64,000 nucleotides of DNA from Azophilus sp965220835 (GTDB taxonomy: Bacteria > Pseudomonadota > Gammaproteobacteria > Pseudomonadales > Azotimanducaceae): contig OZ244842.1 in assembly GCA_965220835.1 (NCBI GenBank), forward strand, positions 682,001-746,000, in the 5' to 3' direction. The notes beneath the pieces were generated by a model. That model did no database searches. It saw only the letters and a program-made list of their open reading frames with translations, and was not told the origin of the DNA. Positions 9,819 to 17,656 of the stretch are shown here, piece after piece. The translations under genes and the position numbers were made by a program. Every line of letters begins with the position of its first letter. Within the stretch, counting starts at the first letter, position 1.

Positions 9819-10142
9819 CTACTCTTCAAGCAGGTGGCGTTTTTCCTTGATCTCGCGCCAATCGTCGGCATCCGGTGGCGGGTCCTGCTGCTCGGTGATG
9901 TTGGGCCAGACTTCGGCCAAGCGCTGATTGAGCTCCAGGAAGTCCTCCTGATCTTCAGGCAGTTCGTCTTCCGAATAAATGGCTTCAACGGGGCATTCCG
10001 GTTCGCACAGGGCGCAGTCGATGCACTCATCGGGGTGAATGACCAACATGTTCGGCCCCTCGTAGAAGCAATCGACCGGGCACACCTCCACGCAGTCCGT
10101 CAATTTGCACTTGATGCAGGCTTCCCCCACCACAAAGGTCAT
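9819..10142 (-). CDS. fdxA: Seven-iron ferredoxin FdxA
   Basis: A 107-residue electron-transfer protein of the [3Fe-4S][4Fe-4S] type. The two cysteine groups are CIKCKLTDCVEVCPVDCFY and CIDCALCEPECPVEAIY. The acidic C-terminal extension (SEDELPEDQEDFLELNQRLAE and beyond) is typical of proteobacterial FdxA. In Pseudomonas fdxA sits between rpoS and mutS; here it converges on nlpD, and no mutS lies on its upstream side, where an accessory island starts instead. Confidence 0.96.
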   Translation of the reverse strand: MTFVVGEACIKCKLTDCVEVCPVDCFYEGPNMLVIHPDECIDCALCEPECPVEAIYSEDELPEDQEDFLELNQRLAEVWPNITEQQDPPPDADDWREIKEKRHLLEE

Positions 10143-10333
10143 GCACAGCTCCTAACCATGAAAGGCGCGGTAGTTTAGGGGATTGGTGACCCGACTCCAA
10201 GCGCTTCGCCCGCGCGCGTGTTGCCGTGGGGCTGTTGAGGTTGATTGCCTTGGGCCAGTTTGCGCACGCCGAACTTTTGGCAGCCGCCATCGTGCCTGGA
10301 CTCTCCCGTTTGCGGTCCGGTCAGCGCGACCTT

Positions 10334-10365
10334 GATATCTCAGGGCGAGGATATCTCAGGGCGAG
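10334..10365. repeat. Exact 16-bp tandem duplication
   Basis: GATATCTCAGGGCGAG occurs twice in a row (10334-10349, 10350-10365) at the 3' end of the PIN-like gene on the minus strand. The second copy contains that gene's stop codon; the first supplies a second TGA. It looks like a simple slippage duplication. Confidence 0.8.
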
Positions 10366-11228
10366 GGGGAGTCGGCGGCTTCGCCTATGGCCGTCTCGAC
10401 GACCTGCCTCCTGCGCCGCTCTGATGCCACAGCCTGATTGGCAACTTCGGAGTGGGTCGCCAACGCCGAGGAGACCACCTTGCGGGCATCCCGAGACGCA
10501 TCCAAATCCCAGTTCATTCGACGTGCGGTCTCCACAAAGCCCGCGCCTTGAAGGCGCATTGCCGCCCGCTCCAGGGACTCCCATAACGCATCGTCGTCTC
10601 CTTGCTCCGGCGCCACCACGCCACCGAAGGCTAGGCACCATTCCAAGGCGCGCCCTCGGTCGCCCAAGGATAGTGCTCTAATGGTCTCGTCGGGCGTGTG
10701 GATCAGAGGGGTGTTCAGGCCTAAAGTGCTTTTGGCCCAAGCGTTGGTCTCATCATGCTCAATCGTCTCCATGTTGTTGGTGCTTAGGAGGGAGACTTGC
10801 GTTACGGCTGCCTCGCCAATGATGAGTGGATCACCGCCAATCTCATCCGGGTTGCGACGCTTCACTGCCCGCCTAGGCAAATTGGCGGCAATTCTGCGGG
10901 CAGCCCATGCTTGAGACAGCGTGAGGTTCACGCCCTGAAATGCATTGTCAGGACGAGCCAACTCATCCGTCAGCCACTTTCGCGCCGCCTTCCCCGCCGC
11001 CCTAACGCATCTTTCCTTGGCGTCGTCGGCCAAGTTTGAGCGCTCGAGGGCCTTCACTGCGAATCCTTCTTGGACCGACTGAACGCCATCCAAGGCTTCG
11101 GTCAACACCTCGGGCAAAACAATCAAGGGCAAGTCTAGAGCGAGTGCCACCCCGTGCAGCAATTGCCGCGAGGACTGGCGGGAAAGGAGGTTGTTGTCAA
11201 GCGCTAGGCGGTGATGCACTGGCTTCAT
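10356..11228 (-). CDS. PIN-like domain protein, putative toxin of a TA pair
   Basis: I do not recognise a named family, but the 290-residue protein has the arrangement of a PIN nuclease. An Asp follows the first strand (HRLALDNNLLSR, Asp about 11), Glu residues lie in LPLIVLPEVLTEAL (about 40-44), and DPLIIGEAAVTQVSLLSTNN (Asp about 133, then a T-N-N pair) resembles the late acidic cluster. PIN proteins are mostly metal-dependent RNases, often toxins. The frame is open to 11336, but the ATG at 11228 fits better. It starts inside the 87-codon gene upstream (32-bp overlap), the layout of a coupled antitoxin-toxin operon. The C-terminal half (about 160-290) is charged, helical and unassigned. 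Confidence 0.6.
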   Translation of the reverse strand: MKPVHHRLALDNNLLSRQSSRQLLHGVALALDLPLIVLPEVLTEALDGVQSVQEGFAVKALERSNLADDAKERCVRAAGKAARKWLTDELARPDNAFQGVNLTLSQAWAARRIAANLPRRAVKRRNPDEIGGDPLIIGEAAVTQVSLLSTNNMETIEHDETNAWAKSTLGLNTPLIHTPDETIRALSLGDRGRALEWCLAFGGVVAPEQGDDDALWESLERAAMRLQGAGFVETARRMNWDLDASRDARKVVSSALATHSEVANQAVASERRRRQVVETAIGEAADSPSP

Positions 11229-11460
11229 CTTGCCATACGCCTGCGCGCCGTCTTTGCGCACTGCGGATGCGTGACATCTGCCGCTCGGAGAGCATGGGCG
11301 CCTCATCCGCCTCGGCGACTGCCAACGCCGCCTCAAATTCTTGGGCAGCGGACTCTCCTATAATCTCGGAAACTGCTGCGGCAACGGCATTGGCACGTCT
11401 CGATTCGCTAAGCTGGGCGCCTAACGCTCCTTCAACGGCCTTGGAAATCCTGTTGTTCAC
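11197..11460 (-). CDS. Small protein, putative antitoxin partner of the PIN-like protein
   Basis: An 87-residue, Ala- and Glu-rich, probably helical protein that begins NNRISKAVEGALG and ends in a basic segment (SRIRSAQRRRAGVWQDE). It starts at GTG 11460 just after a strong ribosome-binding site (GAGGAGG), good evidence that it is translated. Its 3' end overlaps the PIN-like gene by 32 bp. No DNA-binding motif is obvious. Assignment as antitoxin rests only on size, order and overlap. It could instead be a small partner subunit of the PIN-like protein. Confidence 0.55.
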   Translation of the reverse strand: MNNRISKAVEGALGAQLSESRRANAVAAAVSEIIGESAAQEFEAALAVAEADEAPMLSERQMSRIRSAQRRRAGVWQDEASASPPSA

Positions 11461-11578
11461 TGAGCCTCCTCAATGGTGGCGCCATTTTTGGGGATGTCCA
11501 TTATATCGGGGGAAGGGGCCAAGGACGAATTGCCTGCCCGTCTGCCTGCCGGCCTTGCCGGCGAATCAGGAACGGCAT

Positions 11579-12022
11579 CTAACGGCTCAGATGCTCCATA
11601 AGGACTTTGATTGCGCCTTCATGACGCACCAGTTGCACGGTGCCGCGTCCGACAATCTCGAAGGGCCCGTGTTCCGCTGAATCGCCCGACCAGTTCCAAG
11701 TGAAGAGCACGGTGGCGGCATCATGGCCGCTATGCAGAACCCGCTTGTTGGTCAAATGGTACCTTTCGCCGTCAACTTCGTGGGCCCAAGTGCGCTCCAT
11801 GGCGGCTTGGATTTCCGCCATGCCGGAATGGTCGCCTTCGCTGAACCGAAACACCGCCTGCGGGTGGATGAGCGGCGCCACGTTGGCGAAGTCCTCGCTG
11901 GCCAAGGCAGCCTCGAAGCGCACCATGAATTGGAGCGCCTCATTCTCGGTCAGCTGAGCTTGCACTGCGGGCGCCCCTGCGATCATTAGCAGGAGCAAAA
12001 CAGTCGAATTGCGCCGACTCAT
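11579..12022 (-). CDS. Secreted SnoaL/DUF4440-like protein
   Basis: A 147-residue exported protein. The ATG at 12022 gives a clean signal peptide (STVLLLLMIAGAPAVQAQ), so it was preferred over the longer frame to 12103. The mature part has the NTF2-like fold pattern seen in SnoaL/DUF4440 proteins: ALQFMVRFEAALASEDFANV, IHPQAVFRFSEGDHSGMAEI, then a strand-rich end. Such proteins are often small ligand-binding or isomerase-like domains; the ligand is unknown. It stands alone between two toxin-like modules. Confidence 0.65.
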   Translation of the reverse strand: MSRRNSTVLLLLMIAGAPAVQAQLTENEALQFMVRFEAALASEDFANVAPLIHPQAVFRFSEGDHSGMAEIQAAMERTWAHEVDGERYHLTNKRVLHSGHDAATVLFTWNWSGDSAEHGPFEIVGRGTVQLVRHEGAIKVLMEHLSR

Positions 12023-12291
12023 GGTCTTTCTTGCGCCGGGTACTTCTTCATGGCTGTTTCCCAATGCAACAGAACCGCTGAGAACCATCGGCATATCGTC
12101 CATTTGCGGTGGATTGACCTCAAACCCATATTGCCCAATTGGTACCGTTTGCGAAACACCACTCGCCTCGTGTACGAGGCTGAAGCCGTCGTCCAGACGA
12201 TCAAGGCATGTGCCGCATCACAAAGCTGCCTGTGATTGTAGAGGCTCTTTCGCGCAGCGGATACGGGGCTTCGAATCGAACAAGCTGGCCT

Positions 12292-12810
12292 TCAATCGGA
12301 TAGCCGCCGCACGGCTGTGATGAACCGTTCGAGGACGCGCTGGTTGATGTGCAGCGGGTTGTTGGCATGAATCTGCTGGGCAATACTGATGGATCGCTCA
12401 ACCGAAAGTGCGCGGGCTTGGACAAGATCGACCATCAGTCGCAGGCCATAGCGGGTGGCTATGCTGTTCTGTTTGCACAAGCGACGGAGCGCGCCGTCGT
12501 TGGTGACACACGTCCAGCCCGCGTCGCGGCAGAGCAGGAAGCAGAGCTGATCGTTGAACGACGTCCCACTTCTCCGACTGCCGGCCTCGACAAGCTGATC
12601 AATGCTGGGCTCGACCACATCAATCCCTAGCCGCAGGGCATCGGCATGGGAGACCTCACGAACCTCATCGAGAACCTGTGACACAACCGTCACAGGGGCG
12701 AGGTGCTCGGCGACCAGCGCGACTATGCCTAGATCCGTATCACGGTAATCGATCAGCACGTCGGCATCGGCCAAAAGGACGGTCGGTGCCGAGCCGTCTA
12801 TGCGCACCAC
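12292..12810 (-). CDS. PIN-domain protein (DUF3368-like), probable toxin
   Basis: A 172-residue PIN nuclease. Acidic residues fall where expected: LLADADVLIDYRD (Asp 15/17), VVSQVLDEVREV (Asp 48/Glu 49), SFNDQLCFLLCRDAGWTCVT (Asp 87) and TNDGALRRLC (Asp 105). The family acts as Mg-dependent RNases. It starts at GTG 12810 inside the end of the XRE-ImmA gene (13-bp overlap), so the two are translated as a unit. XRE-ImmA/PIN pairs occur widely as toxin-antitoxin or stress modules; which partner neutralises which is inferred, not shown. Confidence 0.8.
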   Translation of the reverse strand: MVRIDGSAPTVLLADADVLIDYRDTDLGIVALVAEHLAPVTVVSQVLDEVREVSHADALRLGIDVVEPSIDQLVEAGSRRSGTSFNDQLCFLLCRDAGWTCVTNDGALRRLCKQNSIATRYGLRLMVDLVQARALSVERSISIAQQIHANNPLHINQRVLERFITAVRRLSD

Positions 12811-13931
12811 GCCCGCGCCCGCATCCGCATGTCGTCTAGGGTCAATCCAACGATCTCGCCCGCACGGCCAAGGGAAATCAACTTCACTTCAAGTGCGCGC
12901 CGCACCAAGCGCCATAGGCGGTCTTCCACGAAGTCATGCGGGGACAGTCGCTCCGGTTCTCCGGCTCGCCGCCAGTCCCAGGCGAACTCGCTCTGCGTCA
13001 ACGCACGTGGCTCCTCGGCTCGCTTGAGAGTTGCCCCGAAGTACGCCTTGTGTTGAGCTTGAAACGCGGCCCAGACGGACTTGGGCTCCCGGCCTGATTC
13101 GACGAGGCGGAACAATATGGTCTTGTAGCTGACTCGGAAGATGCGTTTGACCTTCAGCACACGAGTGAGCAACGGATGCCCCCGAGTTTCGTCCCACTCG
13201 CGCATGAAAGCGGTGGCGGGCATCAAAAACTCGCTGGCGAATGCGTCAGCTTCTCGCTCCGGGGCCTTGGACTCCCCGGTATCGGCTCGATTGTATTGGT
13301 TTGGGTGCAGCACTAAGTGGCCCAACTCGTGGGCGGCGGTGAAGATCCACCGTTCCACCGAGATGCGGTCCCATGTGTTGACCACGACGGCGGGGCCGCC
13401 GCCTTCGCTGCTCACGCTCAGGCCGAAGTAGGACTCGCGCTGGGTCGGATGCAGCAGCACCTTGACGCCAGCATGCTCAAGCAACCCGCAGATGTCCCGG
13501 ATCGGCTCAAACGGTCCGACCCCAACTGCCTCCCGCACCTTTCTCGCGACTTTCGGCGGGTCGACATCCGCTCTGATGGAGGCAAATTGGTAAGGGCGCA
13601 GGTCATCAAGCTCTCGTTCTAGCCAGCTATAGCCGTACAGCCAGTGCGCCACCTCTGCGAGGATTTGCTCTCGGCTGTGAACGCGACGGCCGGCGCGAAA
13701 ACGCACTCCCTCCAAGCGCGGGACAGGTTCCACCAACTCACGAACCGAGACACCGAGCGAGCGCGCCAACGCGCCGAGGGTTGATGCTCTTGGCAGCACG
13801 ACACCTCTTTCGACCTTTCCTAGGGTGACCCGAGTGATCCCGGCTAGGCGGGCGAGCTCCTCTTGAGTTAACTGCCGATCCGAACGCAACCGGCTGATGT
13901 TGGTCCCGATCCAAGAGTTTTCGCTCCTCAT
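12798..13931 (-). CDS. XRE-family regulator with ImmA/IrrE metallopeptidase domain
   Basis: A 377-residue protein. The N-terminal helix-turn-helix (residues about 10-68) includes RQLTQEELARLAGITRVTLG. A COG2856-type zinc peptidase follows, with HExxH in TAAHELGHLVLHP (His 201, Glu 202, His 205) and the downstream Glu in EREADAFASEFLMP. The tail from about residue 270 is basic and of unknown role. By family, such proteins repress their own operon and cleave or sense a partner. It overlaps the PIN gene by 13 bp. Three 8-bp AT-rich repeats directly upstream (13963-13986) are a plausible self-operator. Confidence 0.88.
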   Translation of the reverse strand: MRSENSWIGTNISRLRSDRQLTQEELARLAGITRVTLGKVERGVVLPRASTLGALARSLGVSVRELVEPVPRLEGVRFRAGRRVHSREQILAEVAHWLYGYSWLERELDDLRPYQFASIRADVDPPKVARKVREAVGVGPFEPIRDICGLLEHAGVKVLLHPTQRESYFGLSVSSEGGGPAVVVNTWDRISVERWIFTAAHELGHLVLHPNQYNRADTGESKAPEREADAFASEFLMPATAFMREWDETRGHPLLTRVLKVKRIFRVSYKTILFRLVESGREPKSVWAAFQAQHKAYFGATLKRAEEPRALTQSEFAWDWRRAGEPERLSPHDFVEDRLWRLVRRALEVKLISLGRAGEIVGLTLDDMRMRARAWCA

Positions 13932-13962
13932 CAGTTTCTCCTGTTGACAAGCTCTGGCTACA

Positions 13963-13986
13963 CAAATTATCTAATTATCAAATTAT
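13963..13986 (-). promoter_or_regulatory. Three 8-bp direct repeats, probable operator/promoter of the XRE-ImmA-PIN operon
   Basis: On the minus strand the sequence is ATAATTTG, ATAATTAG, ATAATTTG in tandem, an AT-rich island in GC-rich DNA about 32 bp before the operon start. It overlaps a promoter-like pair: TTGCAA just upstream and GATAAT 16 bases on. An XRE repressor binding here would block transcription; this is inferred from position and repetition. Confidence 0.55.
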
Positions 13987-14081
13987 GTTGCAAGGAAAAC
14001 TTGCTGTGAACTGCCGGTTTCCCTGTTTTGGCTTCATCGTTAAACTGGCGCCTTCGCGTACTTGGCTTTCGAGGATTGGCT

Positions 14082-15218
14082 ATGGGAGGACCGCTGGCGG
14101 GCTACCGCATCATTGAACTGGCGGGCATCGGGCCGGGGCCCTTTTGCGGCATGATGCTCTCGGACATGGGCGCCGAAGTGATTCGCGTGGATCGGATCAG
14201 CCCAAATGCTGTGGCGCCCAAGGACGTTCTGGCGCGCAACCGCCGCTCCATTGGGGTGGACCTCAAGCGCCCGGAAGGGGTGGAGACGGTGCTGCGGCTG
14301 GTGGAGACGGCCGATGGCCTGTTTGAGGGCTTTCGTCCAGGCGTCACGGAGCGGCTGGGGCTTGGGCCTCAGGACTGCTTCGCGCGCAATGCCAAGCTCA
14401 TCTACGGCCGCATGACCGGCTGGGGGCAGGAGGGCCCCATGGCGCAGGCCGCGGGCCACGACATCAATTACATCGGCTTGGCTGGCGCCCTGCATGCCAT
14501 CGGCCGCGCTGGGGAGAAGCCAGTGCCGCCGCTCAACTTGGTGGGGGACTTTGGCGGCGGCGGCATGTATCTCGCCTTTGGCATGGTGTGCGGGCTGCTT
14601 GAAGCGCAAAAGTCCGGCCAGGGGCAGGTGGTGGATGCGGCGATGGTCGATGGCGCGGCCTCGCTGATGGCCATGTTCTTCAGCATGGCGGCGGGGGGCG
14701 CCTTCAAGGACCAGCGGGGCACCAACCTGCTGGACACCGGCGCCCACTTCTACGACACCTACGAGACCAAGGACGGTGGCCACATTTGCATCGGCTCCAT
14801 CGAACCGCAGTTCTACGCCCTGTTGGTGGAGAAGTCGGGGGTCGATCCGGAGCGTTTTGGCCGGCAAATGGACGCGGGCCTTTGGCCGGACTACAAGGCC
14901 GAGCTGGCGGCCGTGTTCAAGCAGAAGACCCGGGATGAGTGGTGCGCAATCATGGAAGGGACGGACGTGTGCTTTGCGCCGGTGCTGTCCATCTTTGAAG
15001 CGCCGGGCCATCCCCACAATCAAGCGCGCAACACCTTTGTGGAGGTGGATGGCGTCACCCAACCGGCACCGGCGCCGCGCTTCAGCCGCACCGAGCCAGC
15101 CATTGCCGGGTCCGCCCGGGCACCCGGCGCGGACACCGCGGCGGTGCTGGCGGATTGCGGCTTCACCGCCGATGAGGTGGCGGCCTTGCAGTCGGTCGGC
15201 GCCGTGTCAGCGGGCTGA
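14082..15218 (+). CDS. Alpha-methylacyl-CoA racemase-like family III CoA-transferase
   Basis: A 378-residue protein of the CaiB/BaiF (family III) fold. Three residues used for proton transfer by the characterised mycobacterial racemase fall at the same numbers: His 126 in AQAAGHDINYIG, Asp 156 in LNLVGDFGGGG, and Glu 241 in IGSIEPQFY. That favours 2-methylacyl-CoA racemization over CoA transfer. The start is the ATG at 14082 (MGGPLAGYRIIELAG), not the upstream in-frame codon. The next gene, 24 bp on, is a propionyl-CoA synthetase. Together they suggest handling of branched or short acyl-CoAs, perhaps linked to the epimerase at 20 kb and the valine genes at 48-52 kb. Confidence 0.88.
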   Translation: MGGPLAGYRIIELAGIGPGPFCGMMLSDMGAEVIRVDRISPNAVAPKDVLARNRRSIGVDLKRPEGVETVLRLVETADGLFEGFRPGVTERLGLGPQDCFARNAKLIYGRMTGWGQEGPMAQAAGHDINYIGLAGALHAIGRAGEKPVPPLNLVGDFGGGGMYLAFGMVCGLLEAQKSGQGQVVDAAMVDGAASLMAMFFSMAAGGAFKDQRGTNLLDTGAHFYDTYETKDGGHICIGSIEPQFYALLVEKSGVDPERFGRQMDAGLWPDYKAELAAVFKQKTRDEWCAIMEGTDVCFAPVLSIFEAPGHPHNQARNTFVEVDGVTQPAPAPRFSRTEPAIAGSARAPGADTAAVLADCGFTADEVAALQSVGAVSAG

Positions 15219-15242
15219 TCCCGCAGCAACGGACTGCAGGCC

Positions 15243-17129
15243 ATGACTTATGCTTCGCTGTATGCCGAGTCGTTGTCCGATCCCGAGGGCTTTTGGCGGG
15301 CGCGGGCAGAGGAGATTCCGTGGCTGGAGTTTCCGAAGTCCATTCTCGATCAGGATGCCAATGGCGCTTGGCGCTGGTTTGGCGGTGGCCGCACCAACAC
15401 CTGTTGGCTGGCCTTGGACCGCCACGTTGACGAGGGCCGAGGCGAGCAAATCGCCCTGATCTACGATTCCCCGGTCACCGGCGCGGTGGTGCGTTTCACC
15501 TTCGCGGAGCTCAAGCACAGGGTGGCCAAGGTGGCCGGTGGCTTGGTGGCCCTTGGCGTCGGCCACGGCGATCGGGTGGTGATCTACATGCCCATGGTGC
15601 CGGAAGCGGTCATCGCCATGCTTGCTTGTGCCCGGATTGGCGCCGTCCATTCGGTGGTCTTCGGCGGCTTTGCGGCCCCGGAGCTGGCCAACCGCATCGA
15701 TGATGCCGCCCCCAAGGCGATCCTGAGTGCATCCTGCGGCATTGAAGTGACCACGGTCATCCCCTACAAGCCGCTGCTCGACGAGGCGCTGCGCTTGGCC
15801 AAGCAGCCAGTGGACCATTGCGTGGTGCTGCAGCGGCCGCAGTGCGAAGCGGCGCTGACCCCGGGCCGGGACCACGACTGGGCCGCTTGGGAGGCCGGCA
15901 GCGAACCCCAAGGTTGGGTTGCGGTGGATGCCCATGACCCGCTCTACATCCTCTACACCTCCGGCACCACTGGCAAGCCCAAGGGCGTGGTGCGCGACCA
16001 CGGCGGCCATGCGGTGGCGCTGCACTGGAGCATGCAGGCGATATACGGGGTGGATGCGGGCGACGTGTTCTGGGCCGCGTCCGATGTCGGCTGGGTGGTG
16101 GGCCACTCCTACATTGTTTATGGCCCGCTGCTGCGGGGCTGCACGGCGGTGCTGTTTGAGGGCAAGCCGGTGCGCACCCCCGATGCCGGCGTGTTCTGGC
16201 GGGTCATCGAGGACCACCGGGTGAATTGCTTCTTCGTGGCACCCACGGCGTTCCGGGCCATCAAGAAGGAGGACCCGGACTGTCTGCTCAAGCGCCACTA
16301 CGACATCTCATCGTTGCGCCATCAGTTCGTGGCCGGTGAACGCTTGGACCCGCCCACGTACCATTGGCTTTGCGAGCACTTGGATGTGCCGGTCATCGAC
16401 CATTGGTGGCAAACCGAGACCGGTTGGCCCATGTGCGCCAATCTGGCGGGCGTGGAGTTGATGGAAACGCGGCCTGGATCGCCCACCTTGCCGGTGCCGG
16501 GCTATGACCTGCGCATTCTCGACGAGGACGGCCGCGAGCTGGGGCCTGGCCAGGAAGGGGCGGTGGTGGTCAAGGATCCGCTGCCGCCAGGCGCCTTCAC
16601 CACCCTTTGGGGTGACCATGACCGCTTCGTGGATGCGTATTGGTCGCGCTTTCCCGGCTTCTACCTCACTGGCGACGGTGGCTACCGGGACGAGGACGGC
16701 TACCTCTACGTCATGGGGCGCATCGACGACGTGATCAACGTGGCCGGACACCGGCTCTCCACCGGCGAACTGGAGGAAGTGGCGGCCAGCCACCCGGCAG
16801 TGGCCGAGTGCGCCGTGGTGGGCGTTCAGGACGCGGACAAAGGGCAGGTGCCATACGGCCTGCTGGTGCTTAAGGATGGCGTGAACGTGGATGCCGCAGC
16901 GCTCAAGGCGGAACTGGTTGCCACCATGCGCGCCCAAGTTGGCGCTTTCGCCAACTTCAAGCAGTCAGTGGTGGTGAAGCGGCTGCCGAAGACCCGTTCC
17001 GGCAAAATCCTGCGCCAGACGCTGCGCCAGCTGATCGACGGGGAGACCGTCGTTGTGCCTTCCACCATTGACGACCCGGCCATCATCGCCGAGATCGAGC
17101 AAGCGCTTCGTCCCGGTGATCATCCATGA
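15243..17129 (+). CDS. prpE: Propionyl-CoA synthetase (AMP-forming, PrpE-like)
   Basis: A 628-residue adenylate-forming enzyme activating propionate (or a similar short acid) with ATP and CoA. Motifs: the P-loop-like YTSGTTGKPKGVVRDHGGH, DVGWVVGHSYIVYGPLL, the YQTET-equivalent HWWQTETGWP, the hinge GYLYVMGRIDDVINVAGHRLSTGE, and the C-terminal catalytic Lys in LPKTRSGKILRQTLRQ. The VVRDHGGHAVAL and DPLPPGAFTTLW stretches resemble PrpE more than acetyl-CoA synthetase. It overlaps the downstream ygiN-like gene by four bases (ATGA). Confidence 0.9.
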   Translation: MTYASLYAESLSDPEGFWRARAEEIPWLEFPKSILDQDANGAWRWFGGGRTNTCWLALDRHVDEGRGEQIALIYDSPVTGAVVRFTFAELKHRVAKVAGGLVALGVGHGDRVVIYMPMVPEAVIAMLACARIGAVHSVVFGGFAAPELANRIDDAAPKAILSASCGIEVTTVIPYKPLLDEALRLAKQPVDHCVVLQRPQCEAALTPGRDHDWAAWEAGSEPQGWVAVDAHDPLYILYTSGTTGKPKGVVRDHGGHAVALHWSMQAIYGVDAGDVFWAASDVGWVVGHSYIVYGPLLRGCTAVLFEGKPVRTPDAGVFWRVIEDHRVNCFFVAPTAFRAIKKEDPDCLLKRHYDISSLRHQFVAGERLDPPTYHWLCEHLDVPVIDHWWQTETGWPMCANLAGVELMETRPGSPTLPVPGYDLRILDEDGRELGPGQEGAVVVKDPLPPGAFTTLWGDHDRFVDAYWSRFPGFYLTGDGGYRDEDGYLYVMGRIDDVINVAGHRLSTGELEEVAASHPAVAECAVVGVQDADKGQVPYGLLVLKDGVNVDAAALKAELVATMRAQVGAFANFKQSVVVKRLPKTRSGKILRQTLRQLIDGETVVVPSTIDDPAIIAEIEQALRPGDHP

Positions 17130-17449
17130 TCATTGTCCAAGGCTTGATTCCCATTCTCCCGGAGCAGCGCGACGAAGCGTTGGAACTGCTGCGCTGGATG
17201 ACCCAGGAGACCCTGCAGGAGGACGGCTGCATCAGCTATGAGTTCTTCGTCAGCCTAAGTGATGCCAACACCGTTCTGTTGATGCAGGAGTGGGAAGACT
17301 TGGCAACGCTGAACGCGCACTACCAGACCGAGCACATGGCCACCTTCATGAAGGCGCTGCCGGACGTGCTGCGCGGCCAAATCCGCACCCGGCGCTTCGC
17401 GGTGCAGGAGTCCGAACCCCCTTCGGAGCCGCCGCCCATCATTCACTGA
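17126..17449 (+). CDS. Antibiotic-biosynthesis-monooxygenase-fold (YgiN-like) protein
   Basis: A 107-residue protein of the ABM/dimeric alpha-beta barrel fold. MIIVQGLIPILPEQRDEAL, the CISYEFFVSLSDANTVLLMQ strand pair, EWEDLATLNAHYQTEHMATF and the C-terminal strand match YgiN-type quinol monooxygenases. Members act on quinols or serve as small dimeric accessory proteins. It starts in the ATGA overlap with prpE, so it is probably co-translated, which points to a role with the acyl-CoA genes. No specific substrate can be assigned. Confidence 0.8.
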   Translation: MIIVQGLIPILPEQRDEALELLRWMTQETLQEDGCISYEFFVSLSDANTVLLMQEWEDLATLNAHYQTEHMATFMKALPDVLRGQIRTRRFAVQESEPPSEPPPIIH

Positions 17450-17656
17450 GCAGCCCTTGTATCTGTTTCAGTGCGCAGTGCTAAGTTGTATGGTTAAGGC
17501 AGCGGTCGGCAGGCCTCCCGATCTTGCCATTGCTCTCGATCACGTGAATGCGGAGGCTGCTAGAGCGGGTCGGAAACGATTCGGCCGCCACCACCAACAC
17601 CTGATACAGTTGAGTTGAAGTACCTTGGTTGGATTCAATTCTGTGTGGGAGGACGC

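Noticed and set aside
10226..10681. A 151-codon plus-strand frame between fdxA and the PIN-like gene.
   Set aside because: It overlaps the better-supported minus-strand gene, is Arg/Pro-rich and has no ribosome-binding site or homology.
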